A stretch of DNA of 52,891 bases from Psilocybe azurescens (GCA_023853785.1 JAJIRX010000235.1:1-52891); one strand, 5' to 3'. Numbered from the stretch's first letter, positions 1 through 11,421 are shown. Numbers and translations: made by a program. The notes: a model not told the origin generated them from the letters alone.

Positions 1-487
1 AAGAGTTGAACATTGTGGATTGTGGTTATACAGCAGGTGGATTGCAGTTGGAAGTGCAGGTGAAAGCTGAGATCTGAGAGCTCAGCGGGACCTCCCACCA
101 GGCAACATGACGTAATTTGCTTGTTTTTGAGACCGTCACCAGTAAACACAAATATTGAAATAATTATTCGACCCCCTGGACTCGTGCCATCTAATTCCTT
201 TCTCTCCGACTAAGTCACAGTGAACAGTTAAACCATCTTTGCCCCAACTTCAAGTAATCTGTATCCACAGAATTCTTGATTAACATCTGGACCGGCTTCC
301 TGAATTATTTGATCAATTTCCATCGAGGATATCTGGCTTACTCTGCTTCAATATTATCTTATCATTGCGTTCACTGTTGCGTGAGCAATATTCCAGCGCC
401 CTATAAGTCATTCCAACATAATTTCGGTGCAATTGTTCTCAGATGCAAACCCGTGAATCCATGAAACTAAGCTAATCTCTGAAGGAC
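1..487. other. 5' flank, no gene recognised
   Basis: No family-like reading frame was seen here. The stretch is AT-rich and probably holds the promoter and 5' leader of the rhodanese gene that starts near 488, or the end of a gene outside the window. Confidence 0.4.
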
Positions 488-1630
488 ATGATAGGTTTTG
501 AATCAGATATATCTCCCCGGGTTCTACAGCGGCGCAATCAAGTGGTAAAAGCGACTCTACCTCTCCTGCGTCTGTAATCGATGGGGCTGCGCTTGTTCCC
601 AGGAGTCCATTATCGCTTCGCACTTTGGCTGATGTCCGGGAGCAAGTCTCTCAAGAGATAGCTGTACATACAATTACCAAGGCCCAATCATTCGATGGTG
701 AGATCTTCGTGTTTATTCCCCAAGGTGTTCTAGATACTAATCTTCCTCGTACCAGGCGTGAGAATCGGTGTTAGGTTGGTCATGTCCAAAAGCGAAGATG
801 AGGACTTCCTACGATCGGTCGCTGCAAAAATTCAACACCAACTTACTCTAAGCAACCATCTTTTGCAATCGCGACAATTGCGCAGTCTGCGACGTCCGTT
901 CCCAGCACGTTAATTATTTCTGGCTCTTCTCAGGACTACGTGCAACGAGCAGTGCTTCTCGCCAGCTCCAAATTCATCGGCAGGATAGTAGCCGCGAATA
1001 ATGAAGAAGACCGATGGGTGGCCACCGTCTTGGACTTGGGTATGTCGCCTTATGACGAAGAAGCCTTGTGGGATGTAGTACGAAAAGCCGCGAGAAGTCC
1101 GATGGACCCGCTTACCCCACCTCCAGGCTCACGAGGGATCGACGACATTCTCTCCCTAGCACGTGCAAAACTTCAACGCGTCAGCCCGTCTCAAGCATAT
1201 GATGAACTCCGAGAAACACAAGTTGGCGCCCCCACGTTTCTAGTTGACATTCGACCCCAGGCGCAACGGGAACTAGAAGGAGGTATCCACGGCTCCCTAA
1301 TCATCGAAAGAAACGTCTTAGAATGGAGGTTTGATCCGAGATGTGCATCCCACCTCGCTATCGCAGACCGATACGACCTTCGAATCATCGTTTTCTGTCA
1401 AGAAGGGTATACTTCGAGGTAATTACCAATTGAATATGAAGTATGATACAATTGCTAATAATGTCATCATGGTCATCAGCCTTGCAGCCTATTCTCTGCA
1501 GCAATTGGGGATGCTGAATGCTACTGATATCATTGGAGGATACGAAGCATGGAAGAATGAAGGACTTCCTATCGATCTTGATAGACGTGAATCAAGGTCT
1601 CTTTTATCCCTTGCCGGCTCAGTCGTCTAA
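488..1630 (+). CDS. Rhodanese-domain protein (sulfurtransferase-like)
   Basis: Three exons fit: 488-697, 756-1418 and 1480-1630. The last intron (1419-1479) has a TGCTAATA branch-like site. The C-terminal third, about residues 213-330, is a rhodanese domain with a VDIRP strand, an ERNVLEWR segment and the six-residue active loop CQEGYTS, whose cysteine would carry persulfide; GGYEAWKNEGLP closes the domain. The ERNVLEW and CxEGYTS signatures recall actinobacterial single-domain rhodaneses. The roughly 200-residue N-terminal part is not recognised. Frame needs one extra base in the C-run 515-518 and one near 854-857; with both, the length is exactly 342 codons including stop. Start 488 is inferred from that arithmetic. 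Substrate is unknown. Confidence 0.75.
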
Positions 1631-2276
1631 TCCACATCCACTCAACATTGCATGGCAACCAATCACAGAAGGCGAGATTTATCCATCGAATTGGGGCTTC
1701 ACGCTTGATTGGACATGTGGACTGCCTCTCAAGTGTCAGGAGTGACCATCCGTCGACCCATTGAGCACTTCTAATTGGTAGAAACAGACTCCATGTTAAC
1801 CGGTATTCGATATCATACGGCTATTGAGGAATCAATTCGCATCAAAGTGGATTTCGTATTACCGTGTTGAAAAGCCCTGCTGATAGGTTTTCTGATGTTC
1901 CATTTTAGCCAATGAAACCTGAGCGTTAAACCCAGCGTTATTGCCGAGGACCCATATCAATTCCATAGGAATATAAGGGAATATACAATCAATTTCTCAA
2001 GAAATGTCTGCGTAGACCCGAGAAGTTATCATTTCGCCACCAATAAATTATGCCTGCTTTCGAATGGCTCTCCCGATAAATTCGGTGAGCCAAATTTCGG
2101 TTTTAATATTGGCTCTCAGTCGTTGTGAAAGTTCAGTAAGACGCTACAGTCAAAGACAACATTTCATCGTGAGCTTGGGATTGTAGGTCCCAGGATCGAC
2201 TGCGGTCGTCGATCATGAATAAAACAACTTCAATCCACAAAAACTAAACCAGTGTACATACACCCATGTAACTCTA
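1631..2276. other. Convergent intergenic region
   Basis: Lies between the 3' ends of the rhodanese gene and VPS36. No conserved frame, repeat or RNA was recognised; it presumably holds both 3' UTRs. Confidence 0.5.
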
Positions 2277-4288
2277 TTATTCTTGACCGTCCCAAATATA
2301 ACCTTGGAACACATTGCCCCACCACTTCAGCTCTACGCCAGTCCCACTCCCGCCGCCCGTAATAGCAGCGCTGCTGTCATCTCTCATAACCCCGCCGACT
2401 TTCTCCACTTCGTCTATCATCTCAGAAACCAGAGCAACGGTCAGGTCTTCCACTGTGGATATTTCCACCGTAGTCTTCGGTCCGCTCATCATGAGGAAGC
2501 TCGAGATCCGCGCGCCAAAGGCGGCCTGCGAGTATGGAGGCGTATGTAAAACATTTAGCCCGGACGTAAAAGCTCGATGGCGAATTGTGGGATTGGTGTG
2601 TGCGGGAAGGTGGGGCACCACCTGGAGGAGCGTAGATGGTGGGATGAGAGCTTTGTGATAATAGACCGTCATCTCTTAGCAAATGCCTATAAATATACGA
2701 TATACGAGTGACTGCTCACCAACGCCTCTCGCACGGTTCCAGCCGCCCCAGACCTCATCCAGGGCGATGATCCCGCGGTTTTTCATCATACCACCTGTGT
2801 GGTCAACGGAGGTGGATGATCCCTGTAATACATGCGCAAGTTCCCGAGCAAGTTCATCAACCCATTTTCGCTCGTCTTTCATCATATCGAGTGTTACAGG
2901 GGTGTTTTCCATTTTCAGCCCCAGCTGAGAAAGAGATGACCGAATGAAGGTCGCCTCCTCTGGTTCTGCTACACCGGAGGTTAACACCACATCAGAGTCC
3001 TTTCCGCTGGAGGATGATACCGCTGTTAGTTTTTCATTGAGCTCCGCAGCCAGCTTCACCATGTCTTTAGCTTTCACCATAAAAGCTTCCAAATCCTGCA
3101 ACGCATCGTTCATGTGAGTTTCTCTTCCTTTAGCAGAAGTTTCCACCGTCCTGAGAATACCAGCTTTTCGAAACGGCGATATCAAAAAAGTAAACGTTCA
3201 CAGGAATGTTTTTTTATATAAAGAACAAGGCACCACTTACATATTCCTGACCTTCCAGGCGCATTTCGATTGTCGGTATCATTGCTATTCGCGTCTCGCA
3301 GGGACGCCGTGCCGTTCTCCTGATATATAAAGCGAGAAAGACGAAATAAGTACCCTTTCGTGTCAGATGGTCAGAAATAAGTGGACCCACCTCCCAGGAT
3401 TTGGTTTTCAAGGCACGCTTAAGCACTGCATAAAGGGGTTTGTCTCCTCCTTTGCGAAAACTGATCTTGATCGATTTTGATGGTGTGTTGTCATCATCAT
3501 CTGAGTCGGGTGTAATGGGTCGTGAAGAAGGCGCTGACTTGAGCTCGGTACTAACTTGAGGAAGATCAGTTGAGCAGATTTCGCATGAACGCAAGGAGGG
3601 ATGGTTGAGAAAAGTGCATGCAGGGCACGCGATAGATGTTAGCTTTGTTCCATGCGAGGAACGCGACCCCGAAGGTAAGGAAGTAGACGATGATAGAGCG
3701 GAGGTCGGGAGAGAAGTCGAAAGGTGATAGGACGACACCGAGGTAATGGGCGTCGGAACCGTCGTGCGAGGAACCCCACATAGGTCACAAATACGTGCAG
3801 CAGTTGGGCTGGAAACCAGGTGGATTACGATATGCGCACACCTCACATTCCCAACTGTCAAACTGAGCTACATGTGCTTCGTCTTGTTCACTCGAACCCA
3901 AACCAACGGGAGTGCCAGAGAGGTGACAGGTGATCTTGGCCGATGACTTGAAGAGTCCTGCATAGTATTCCGTCTGTACAATAAATGACAGAGACATTTC
4001 GAACGATTTCGCTCGGGCCTTCTGTGCATTGAGGAAGAACAATCGGTGGCTCGTTACATGTATTGTTCCAACCTGATGATCCGGTGCTTTTTGGGAACTT
4101 TGCAATAAATTAAAAGTGAAAAAGCTTCAGTACGGAAAGACCCTGTGACAGACCCACCGAATTTGCGTAACTTACCCATCGTATATCCCAACACCATCTT
4201 GACTTGCCAACAGCTCTTCGTCGTTATATAGAAGTGCTTGAACGGGGATAGTTCCATCCACCTGTCTTGTGTACCGTCGAAGAGCCAT
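2277..4288 (-). CDS. vps36: ESCRT-II subunit Vps36 (GLUE domain with NZF fingers)
   Basis: Vps36 joins Vps22 and Vps25 in ESCRT-II on endosomes and binds ubiquitinated cargo and phosphoinositides. Exons: 4288-4176, 4097-3391, 3319-3241, 3163-2720, 2650-2277. The start MALRRYTRQVDGTIPVQALL and the later GTIHVTSHRLFFLNA are typical Vps36 GLUE strands. Two RanBP2/NZF-type fingers interrupt the GLUE region: WECEVCAYRNPP...CDLCGVPR and CPACTF...CEIC. The EAP45/winged-helix part follows, with VKAKDMVKLA, LDEVWGGWNRARG and ALIPPSTLLQVVPHLP. The exon total is 1717 nt; dropping one base at the A-run 3813-3815 inside finger 1 gives 1716, or 571 aa. This is a one-base overcall or a true frameshift. The gene converges with the rhodanese gene. 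Confidence 0.93.
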
Positions 4289-4863
4289 TGTTTCGGCGAT
4301 ACCTGGCGCAATGGTCACAATTGAGGAAGAAGGAGAAGAGGAAGGAGAAGAGGAAGCAGGACGACATTGACTGTGTATAGATTAGATTGTCTACTAACGA
4401 TAAGATTCTTCCCTTAGTAAGTCACGCGGGTTGTATTGAAAACCAACTCTTGACTTGGCACTTACAATCACCCTTGAATTTTCCAACAACCTCCTTGTTT
4501 CCTTGTCATTCAGATAGACTGCGCCGCCTCTAGAAATAAGAATATGAAATAGAGCTGGGAACCAAAGCTGAATACCAAGACCAAGGTGTGGTGTCCGGCA
4601 ATCTGCGATGGCCGTTAATCCTTCCACGAGCACCGGGGCTCTCGTTCTCATCTCTTTCCCGAGACTTCTGCGATACTTAGACCGGATAAATCTAACTCGT
4701 GGGCAAATAGATTTCGGACGATCTCCCTTTAACTAGATTAACTGCTAGGTCCAAATGATGAGCCCCTCTCACGCCCATCCTCCCTTCTCCCTTTTGTAAC
4801 AACATCCTCTGGGCTTTACCTGGTTAGCCACCGAGCATCAAGACAATCCACTCGCTCGCCGTT
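4289..4863. other. Divergent promoter region of vps36 and the membrane-protein gene
   Basis: Contains a minus-strand open frame (4394-4651) that I do not recognise and cannot support as a gene. A purine-rich GGAAGAAG-type tract lies at 4325-4360. Otherwise it holds the two divergent promoters. Confidence 0.45.
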
Positions 4864-6608
4864 ATGTCGTGAGTGATGGATTTTCGTTGTTGGCGCCATT
4901 ATTGAAGTTGAACTCTAACAGAAACCACCATGCTAGATTGCGCACGACTCTATTACGCCTGACTATCGTATTGTCTTGCTGGTTGCAAGCTCACCATTCT
5001 GTAATGGCGGCAGACGTTGTGGTGCAGGATACAGACCCCTCGATAGTGTATCAGCCTCAGAAATTTTGGTTCCCCAGTTCACAGTCTTGTTCGACATGTC
5101 TGAATCCTGGGGGATCGTCGTCGTACCACGAAGCCATACACTTGCTCGACGAGGATGACGTCAACCCCAGTTCTTCCCATCCGCCGCCGTCGTCGACGAC
5201 GCCCCCTCCTCCCCAGCCTCATCGCCTCCCCCGCGACCCAGCCTTGGCCGCTCAACCTACAATAAGTCCGGCTGCTGGTGCTGGTACAACAGGCGACCCG
5301 GATGCCGGTGATGATGACGATGACGAACATAAACAAAAGGGCAAGAAATCACCTTCTGGAGGTGATCCCGGAAAACGAAGACGCGGTCTCTTCTCCAGGG
5401 ATCCAGACGATCAAGGAGTGAACATCACACTCTCCTTCAATTTCACGGGTAAGTAGTCTCAACGTCGTCAAGCCTCTTTCTAATTGGCTATTACAGGATC
5501 GGCCGTCTACTTGTATGGCATCGAACCACGAGGATTCATTGCACAAGCACCTAAAAGCACTCCCACTAACATGAACCTCTCGTTTGTGCTGGACGGAGAG
5601 CCAGTAGGGGATTTCAAACATGCAGGTTCTGCTGATGCTGATGGCCCTTCCGGATCTTATGCGAACGCAACTGTGTTTTCAAAAACTGGTCTGGAAGAAT
5701 CTCCTCATCAGTTGGTCGTCCTTGTCGGCGAGAATTCATCATTCTTATTCGATTACCTCGTATACACCGCCAGTGCCACAAATAGTACTCCAACTGATAC
5801 AGGGGGCCCGACGCCACTAGCTCAAAACACGCCAAGCGCAACTACTGATTCGTAAGTATCGAATTCGTACCATTGTCGGGGGATTCTTGCCGTTCCTGCG
5901 GCATCTTATGGAATAGAACATTGATCTTTTCTTCGCCTTTGCAGAAGTACCAAGAAGCACAACATCGCCACCTTCGCCGGTGCAGTAGGAGGAAGCGTTG
6001 GGATCCTCGCCATCTTCTCGCTGGGTCTGGCCATAAGCATCATTCGGAGAAGGCGCCTGGCTGCAGCCAGAGATCGCCTGGATAGCGAGTCGCTCCACAC
6101 CAATGGATCCGACGATTCACCTCATATGTCGGGACCTGCCCCTTTTGTACCGAGATTCTTCCCGGATACTGTCATTCCTTCAGATCCCCCAACGTATACC
6201 GCCGCACTGGCGACCAACGCCAACAACTCGACACTGCTCTCGTCGCTCACTTCAAGTCCGTATGCGACCACTACTCGCAGCACACGCTCGTATGCGGACA
6301 TCCCACCATCAACACCGCCGCCTCCACTGGAAGAGGCAGTGCTAATACCTCCGCCCCCACCTTTCCCCGTTGCTGTGTCCAGTCCCGCTCCCATCTTGCC
6401 CCCAGGAGCTTTGCCGCCTTCATTATTTGGTGTAACTTCTCGCACCTTGGATGCCGTGGGTACTAACCGTTCTAATTCTGCTCCACCGCCTGAACTCGTG
6501 CTTTTGCTCCAGTCTGCAGGAAGTATTCCTAGACCAATATCGCGGGCGTCCACTAGATCGGCTTATGATATTAATGGGAATCCCGTGGACGATTCAGATT
6601 CAGAGTAA
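4864..6608 (+). CDS. Single-pass membrane protein with mucin-like ectodomain
   Basis: Exons: 4864-4868 (only ATGTC), 4922-5448, 5497-5851, 5945-6608, totalling 1551 nt and 516 aa with no frame problem. The 5-nt first exon is inferred because it splices in frame to a signal-anchor-like segment (TTLLRLTIVLSCWL). Then come a proline-rich stretch, a run of Asp, a basic KRRRGLFSR site, an N-glycosylated beta-type region (NITLSFNFTG, SAVYLYGIEPRG) and a Ser/Thr linker. One TM helix lies near residues 302-328 (AGAVGGSVGILAIFSLGLAI), followed by RRRR and a Pro/Ser-rich cytoplasmic tail ending DDSDSE. The design suits a cell-surface sensor or adhesion protein, but no specific function is known. Confidence 0.8.
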
Positions 6609-7447
6609 TTTCACGGGATTCTTTCGACTGACGCCCTTATTGCATGTAATTTTATTCCATAAAATTTTCACAAATTTTCATAACACTAAAGTCTGTTACT
6701 TCAAATTATGCAGCCGTCGACTCGAAATTCTACAAAACGAATTGCATAATGCATAGGGCTCCCGAGGTTCATGAATTTCATGACATCGCTAGATTGACAT
6801 TGAAGTATATGCTGTATTACTATTACGCCCCCTACGTACATTACGCACACGCACCACCATGATTTGGTCAGAAACTGACATGTATCCAACTCCAAATCCA
6901 AATATTGCATGTCTCTCCCATGCCGCGCTGCAAATTCCGCTTTGCGGGGTCGAAGTTGTCCTCAAAAGTCCATAAAAACCCACCGAAAAAGCGCTTGATC
7001 TCTTTTACCGCAAAAACTTATCGTTGACGAAATACGCGGTGTTCGGCAGCCCATACACCCATTTAACCACAAAAACCTATTCTTGAAGCAGTGAGGTTGC
7101 CAATAGTAATAGAACAAATGCAATTGATAATATCCTAAATTTAAAAGATATGGGAATTAAAGACTCGGTTTGTCCTTTCATCTCCCAAAATTCAAATGCA
7201 CGGCTGTTTTGCTTTGCAAGGCACCGGAACCTACGCGTGAATTTTTTCTTGTGGTACAGTTTTGATCATGTCCATGGGAGTACTATGAGGGCTGTCATCG
7301 TGGCTCTGCATGCTTACAATACAATTCATACGCCCCAGCGCTGCGTCTCCGTCTCACCAGATATCAAATGATCCAACTCTAATGATATTACGGTATCTGT
7401 TCCTCGTCCATTGCGTTAATGAAGATACCTAGCTGCTGGGGAGTGGA
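6609..7447. other. Intergenic, AT-rich
   Basis: No gene recognised. It holds the 3' UTR of the upstream membrane-protein gene and ends at the left target-site duplication (7440-7447) of the adjacent element. Confidence 0.5.
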
Positions 7448-8339
7448 AGGACCCCTGAAAGTACCCTCAGATGCCTGAGGCCAAAATTTCACGTTTTTAT
7501 CCGGACAGTTTTGGCCAAATTTTATCCGGATGGGGGCTCAGGCCTGCGAGATGAGCAATTTTTATCCGGACGTGACCTGCAGCATATCCCAGGACTGTAA
7601 AAATTAAAATTTAAGGCCAAAATTCATAAATTTCGCTCCGGAAACCTTTTATGTGATTTAAGGGAGCCGTAGAATAAAAATTAGAAAGAATTACATGCAA
7701 TAAAAATTCTATACTTGTATTTTTGGCCTACTCGTCATCCTCAGCAAATGTCTTCTGCTTCCCGAACGCCTTTACAGCCCGTAAGACTTTCTGCAGATTA
7801 TCCTTTAGCTGCTTAAATATATTCATATCGTCTGTAAAATCTTGAGATCATTTTGGGTGAGTTCTGGTGCGTGCTTGAGAGAACAGAGGAAGGATGATGG
7901 GGTATTGCATTCGTAAGTGGTAGTCTTGACTGAAAAGATTTGTAGAATGACGTTGAATTTGTGGTAAGATAGGTTATGGAACGGTTTCTGGAACGCAGAA
8001 ATTTTTGCAAGCAATATACTGCCCATTCATTATTTACTCTAGATTACTACTAGAACTGTGCTGTGAAGAAAGTTAATTTAGCTTAGTGGTTTGCATTATA
8101 GCACTGTTAAGTTTTTCTCTATAACCTTGAGATCGACTCCTAGGTGGGACTTTTTTCAAATTTCTATCCGGAGTCGGGTCAGGCCTCCTGGCCGGGCCAG
8201 TTTCTATCCGGACCGCTGACCTGAGGGTTTTTGCTCAAATTCCAAAAAACTATCCGGACAGACCTAAGGCCTTAGACGAATTTTTCTCAATTTCTATCCG
8301 GATCGGCCTCAGGGATTTTATAGTACTTTCAGGGGTCCT
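7448..8339. mobile_element. Non-autonomous TIR element, 8-bp TSD (hAT- or KDZ-type)
   Basis: The ends are inverted repeats: AGGACCCCTGAAAGTAC at the left and its complement GTACTTTCAGGGGTCCT at the right. The 8-bp GGAGTGGA is duplicated directly outside both ends, at 7440-7447 and 8340-8347. Seven copies of TATCCGGA, all on the plus strand, sit near the ends: 7498, 7523, 7563, 8165, 8205, 8251 and 8295. No transposase frame was seen in 892 bp. An 8-bp duplication fits hAT and the fungal KDZ superfamilies; sequence alone does not decide between them. The motif copies would be transposase-binding sites by analogy. Confidence 0.88.
8079..8140 (+). other. tRNA-like A-box/B-box pair inside the element
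   Basis: TTAGCTTAGTGG resembles a Pol III A box and GAGATCGACTCC a degenerate B box about 40 nt downstream, with a T-run soon after (near 8150). No clean cloverleaf can be drawn, so this is at most a tRNA-derived remnant such as a SINE head. Confidence 0.25.
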
Positions 8340-8347
8340 GGAGTGGA

Positions 8348-8722
8348 GCTCTGCACGAGATTTAACCGTGATTTTAATCCACATTCCGAGAGAAAATCCG
8401 AGAGCACGTCGGGGCAGTGCCTGACAAGCTTTCTGGGGTAAAAACGCGGCTTACGATCCTTGAACAAATGGCGACAAGAGTTTGTCATTTACTACAGAAT
8501 CAAGCGTCTTGCAGCAGTTGTTACAAAGCTAATACCCAGCTACAGCCGCGTAAAGATCGAGGTGAATGCTGATAAATGTAGCCCAAATGCCCTGCCGACG
8601 GACTTGGCGTCTTTAAATTTAGAGTAATTTTTGTATCGACGCGCTTGCAGTCCGTTCCAATGACTGCGCCTTGGAGAGAAGAAAATGAGAAGTGCATTAG
8701 ATTGACAGTACGCTTAACTCAA
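8348..8722. other. Intergenic, nothing recognised
   Basis: Moderately GC-balanced sequence between the TIR element and the first diverged repeat unit. No gene, repeat or RNA seen. Confidence 0.4.
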
Positions 8723-9330
8723 TGTTGTTCTTTGCCAAGTGGCAGATCAACCCGTGTGTAGTCGGCCACAACATGAAAGAAGGCGCGGAATGTCCAGAAA
8801 TTATGTAGTCCGCAGCTATGCCATAAAGGAAGAAAGCTGTTCCTGGACTGCGCTTTACAAAATAAGCTTGAAATGTAGATTCCTGTGAGTACTCACCATT
8901 CCGGTTATCGAGGACGAGAAGATCAGTTTCCGACCCATGTCAGGAAAAGATAACGCCTGTTTCGAGGAAGCCTTCATTCATATCAATGGAGTTATCGAGA
9001 GAATGTCAGCCTGTCGAGGCATCCGCAGCTTGAGCGATCACATAGCCAACTTCCGAGTTTTCCATCGTCGAGATGTGCGTACAGCAAGTGGTTCCGGCAA
9101 CCTTGGTTGCCGGGGAGGTAATCGGAAGTTAGCGGTGCGGATGATGTGCTATTTCTGTCCTCGACGTCGGTGGACCGCCAAGAAAAGACAAGTGGTTTCG
9201 AGTTATCAATACGAATATCGTACATTCTTCTATGGGAAACGAGATACAATTCTATTGGAACACGCAAACAATGCACAAAGATCACTGAAGCGAGCCGTGG
9301 GCTCTAGATATCAGATCGAAGAAAAACAAG
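8723..9330. repeat. Diverged direct repeat, unit 1
   Basis: Aligns by eye with 10610-10680 joined to 11422-11905. Shared blocks include the AAGTGG(C/T)AGATC(A/T)ACCCGTG start, CAGGAAAAGA(T/C)AACGC and TTTCGAGGAAGCCTTCATTC. An open frame at 8937-9389 runs through it, but the matching frame in unit 2 is not kept. The unit is therefore probably a decayed gene or old element fragment. No family recognised. Confidence 0.65.
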
Positions 9331-9389
9331 CAATACAATCATTGAAAACGTTCGCCACAAGATTGCTAGAACTTCAGGCTCGACCTTGA

Positions 9390-10609
9390 CCGGTGCACAG
9401 AATCATGTCCGGTAGTGACCGCCCAAAAGAAACGGCTTCTTCCATGATTTCCTGCTCTGACGTACTTACCTAGAAGTCATTGATAGTTCGTCAGAATTCA
9501 ACGGTTTTAAATGGCGCACGGCATGCATGTATTCCTATAGACTCGTTTTTGTTTACGCAAATAGGTGAATGAAAAAGTTCCGTTGAAGCTGGCGGAATTC
9601 AGAAGATAAATTAAAGAAGAAAAGTTCTTAGTAGATCAAGCCAGAAAGATAGCCAGAAAGTGACATAGGAATAGCATGCTCACCTGATGTGCCCACTAGA
9701 AGATGTCAACTCAACGTCTATGTAGTCTCGCTCCTCTCGCTCCCAACGATTGTCGTGGTACCGGAACAACATGGATTGCGATCAGCTGCAAGCGCTTAGG
9801 CAACCAGAGCCAGCGGTATGGGTAGCTCAATAATTAAAGGACTCATCTCCTGTCCGCGTATCTCTCTGCAAGGCCCTAGAGGATTATGGGAATTCGGAAG
9901 GGAGTCTCATTCATTTTTGCTCAAAGCTTTGGATTCATTCACATATCCAAATCAAAAGCTTGAGCATAAATACAGAGATATATTAGCGACCTAAATCACA
10001 ACATTTTTCACGCATGGATACCTATCCTTCGGGAATATTCTCGTAGATCAAAGGACGGGACTCGGAAGGGTGCCTGGCTGGATGGTGGTCAGAATATTGG
10101 GTGTATCGAAAGTCCATGTTCGGGGATCGAACAATGAAATGGAATTAGTTTGGCAGATTATGAGGACGTGAAAATATAGATTCTGAATTGATGATGTTTT
10201 GATTTTCTGGTGCAAGTCGGAGTGTGCTTAAGGTTAGACTGACGATAATCCACTGATGATATAAGCATGTATAATACGTGCTCGAGTCCATCTAGTGTCC
10301 GGTTTACAACTGCGTCATGTTCCAATCATATTCTGCTGTGATTTTTACATGAAAGCTGTTGTAAGTTTTCATATTTTTCAATCAAAAAAGTTCATCAATT
10401 CGCTCCATTCTGAGAAAGATACTAATGCATCACTGGTATCATATCCGAAAATTTTACCGGTCGAAGATAGCAGTGAAAGCTGATGATTGTCACCAATAAC
10501 ACTGCAAACGGACACGACGGACTTCATTGTATGTTTGGATGCTTGAAGTCCAATACGATGAGACTGCATCTTGAAGAGAAGAGGCATATTGTCGACAGTA
10601 AGCTTAACA
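9390..10609. other. Intergenic between the two repeat units
   Basis: About 1.2 kb without a supportable gene. Several short AT-rich open frames show no family signature. Confidence 0.4.
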
Positions 10610-10681
10610 GAATTCTGTTTTTTGCTAAGTGGTAGATCTACCCGTGTAGTTGATCATGAAGAAGGCGCACGATAATAGGGA

Positions 10682-11421
10682 CGGTCAGAGTAAGCGATTC
10701 TGACCGATTCTGATGTTGATTCCAAATTCGATTCAAGACACGATTCTGGGTGTCCAGAATCGTGGGAAACTTTAGAATCATGGAATCGATGCACGAATCT
10801 CCTCCAGAGGAGATTCGTGCATCGATTCCGATTTCTGTTCTTTCGATTCCTTGCGTACCCCTCCTTTCTGCCCCTGCCATGGCAGTAATTTATTATATAA
10901 TCTGCATTAAATAATAACAATAATACATTCGGTCTCACTTTTTCTGCCCTTGCGACGACTACACTGTGCAGCCTCCACATCTATAGCAATATAGCAAACC
11001 TAAAGAGAAATAAACCGAAAGCTACCAAACCAGCAAAGGCACCAGCCAGGCCGAAAAGGAAAAGGAAATCCACAGAGAAAGCTACAGAGGAGCCTGAAAC
11101 TGAAATGCAGATGTAGCCTACAGGCAAAATAAAGTGCATAAAATTCTCCTACTGGGTCCTACGAGTCCCTCACAGTATTCAGTTGAACTCAGGAGCGCAT
11201 GTGGCTGCTGGTCAATGGGATTGGTGACAACGAGGATATCAAGAATGGACTTTATCTGTTGTCTGGCTGAATCATGGTATGGAATCAACACTTTTAATAC
11301 ATGTGGAATCGGGTCGGTCAAAGTTGAGGAGTGATTCACATATGATTCATAAACTGGAATCGGGTTGAGAATCGACTTGGAATCGGATTTTGAATCGGCC
11401 CAGAATCGCTTACTCTGACCG
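10682..11421. mobile_element. GATTC-rich TIR element inserted in repeat unit 2
   Basis: The ends are perfect 21-bp inverted repeats beginning CGGTCAGAGTAAGCGATTCT. The similarity continues imperfectly to about 65 bp, with GATTC recurring every 6-16 bp in each arm. Comparison with unit 1 shows where the insertion begins and ends; no clear target duplication is visible. Inside are a near-perfect palindrome (10782-10829) and a short lysine-rich open segment ending at a stop near 11116, possibly the tail of a lost transposase. Length 740 bp, non-autonomous. Confidence 0.8.
10782..10829. repeat. Perfect hairpin, 23-bp arms with 2-nt spacer
   Basis: Arm 1 at 10782-10804 begins GGAATCGATGCACGAATC. 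Arm 2 at 10807-10829 is its exact reverse complement, separated only by CA. It lies inside the GATTC-rich element. Confidence 0.9.

Noticed and set aside
4394..4651. 85-codon minus-strand open frame between vps36 and the membrane-protein gene
   Set aside because: No family match recognised, it sits in a divergent promoter and contains a GTAAGT donor without a convincing downstream exon.
6122..6553. 143-codon minus-strand open frame
   Set aside because: Exactly antisense to the proline-rich tail of the membrane protein at 4864-6608; composition explains the lack of stops.
8937..9389. 150-codon plus-strand open frame as a gene
   Set aside because: Non-ATG contexts aside, the matching sequence in repeat unit 2 does not keep the frame and no family features appear.
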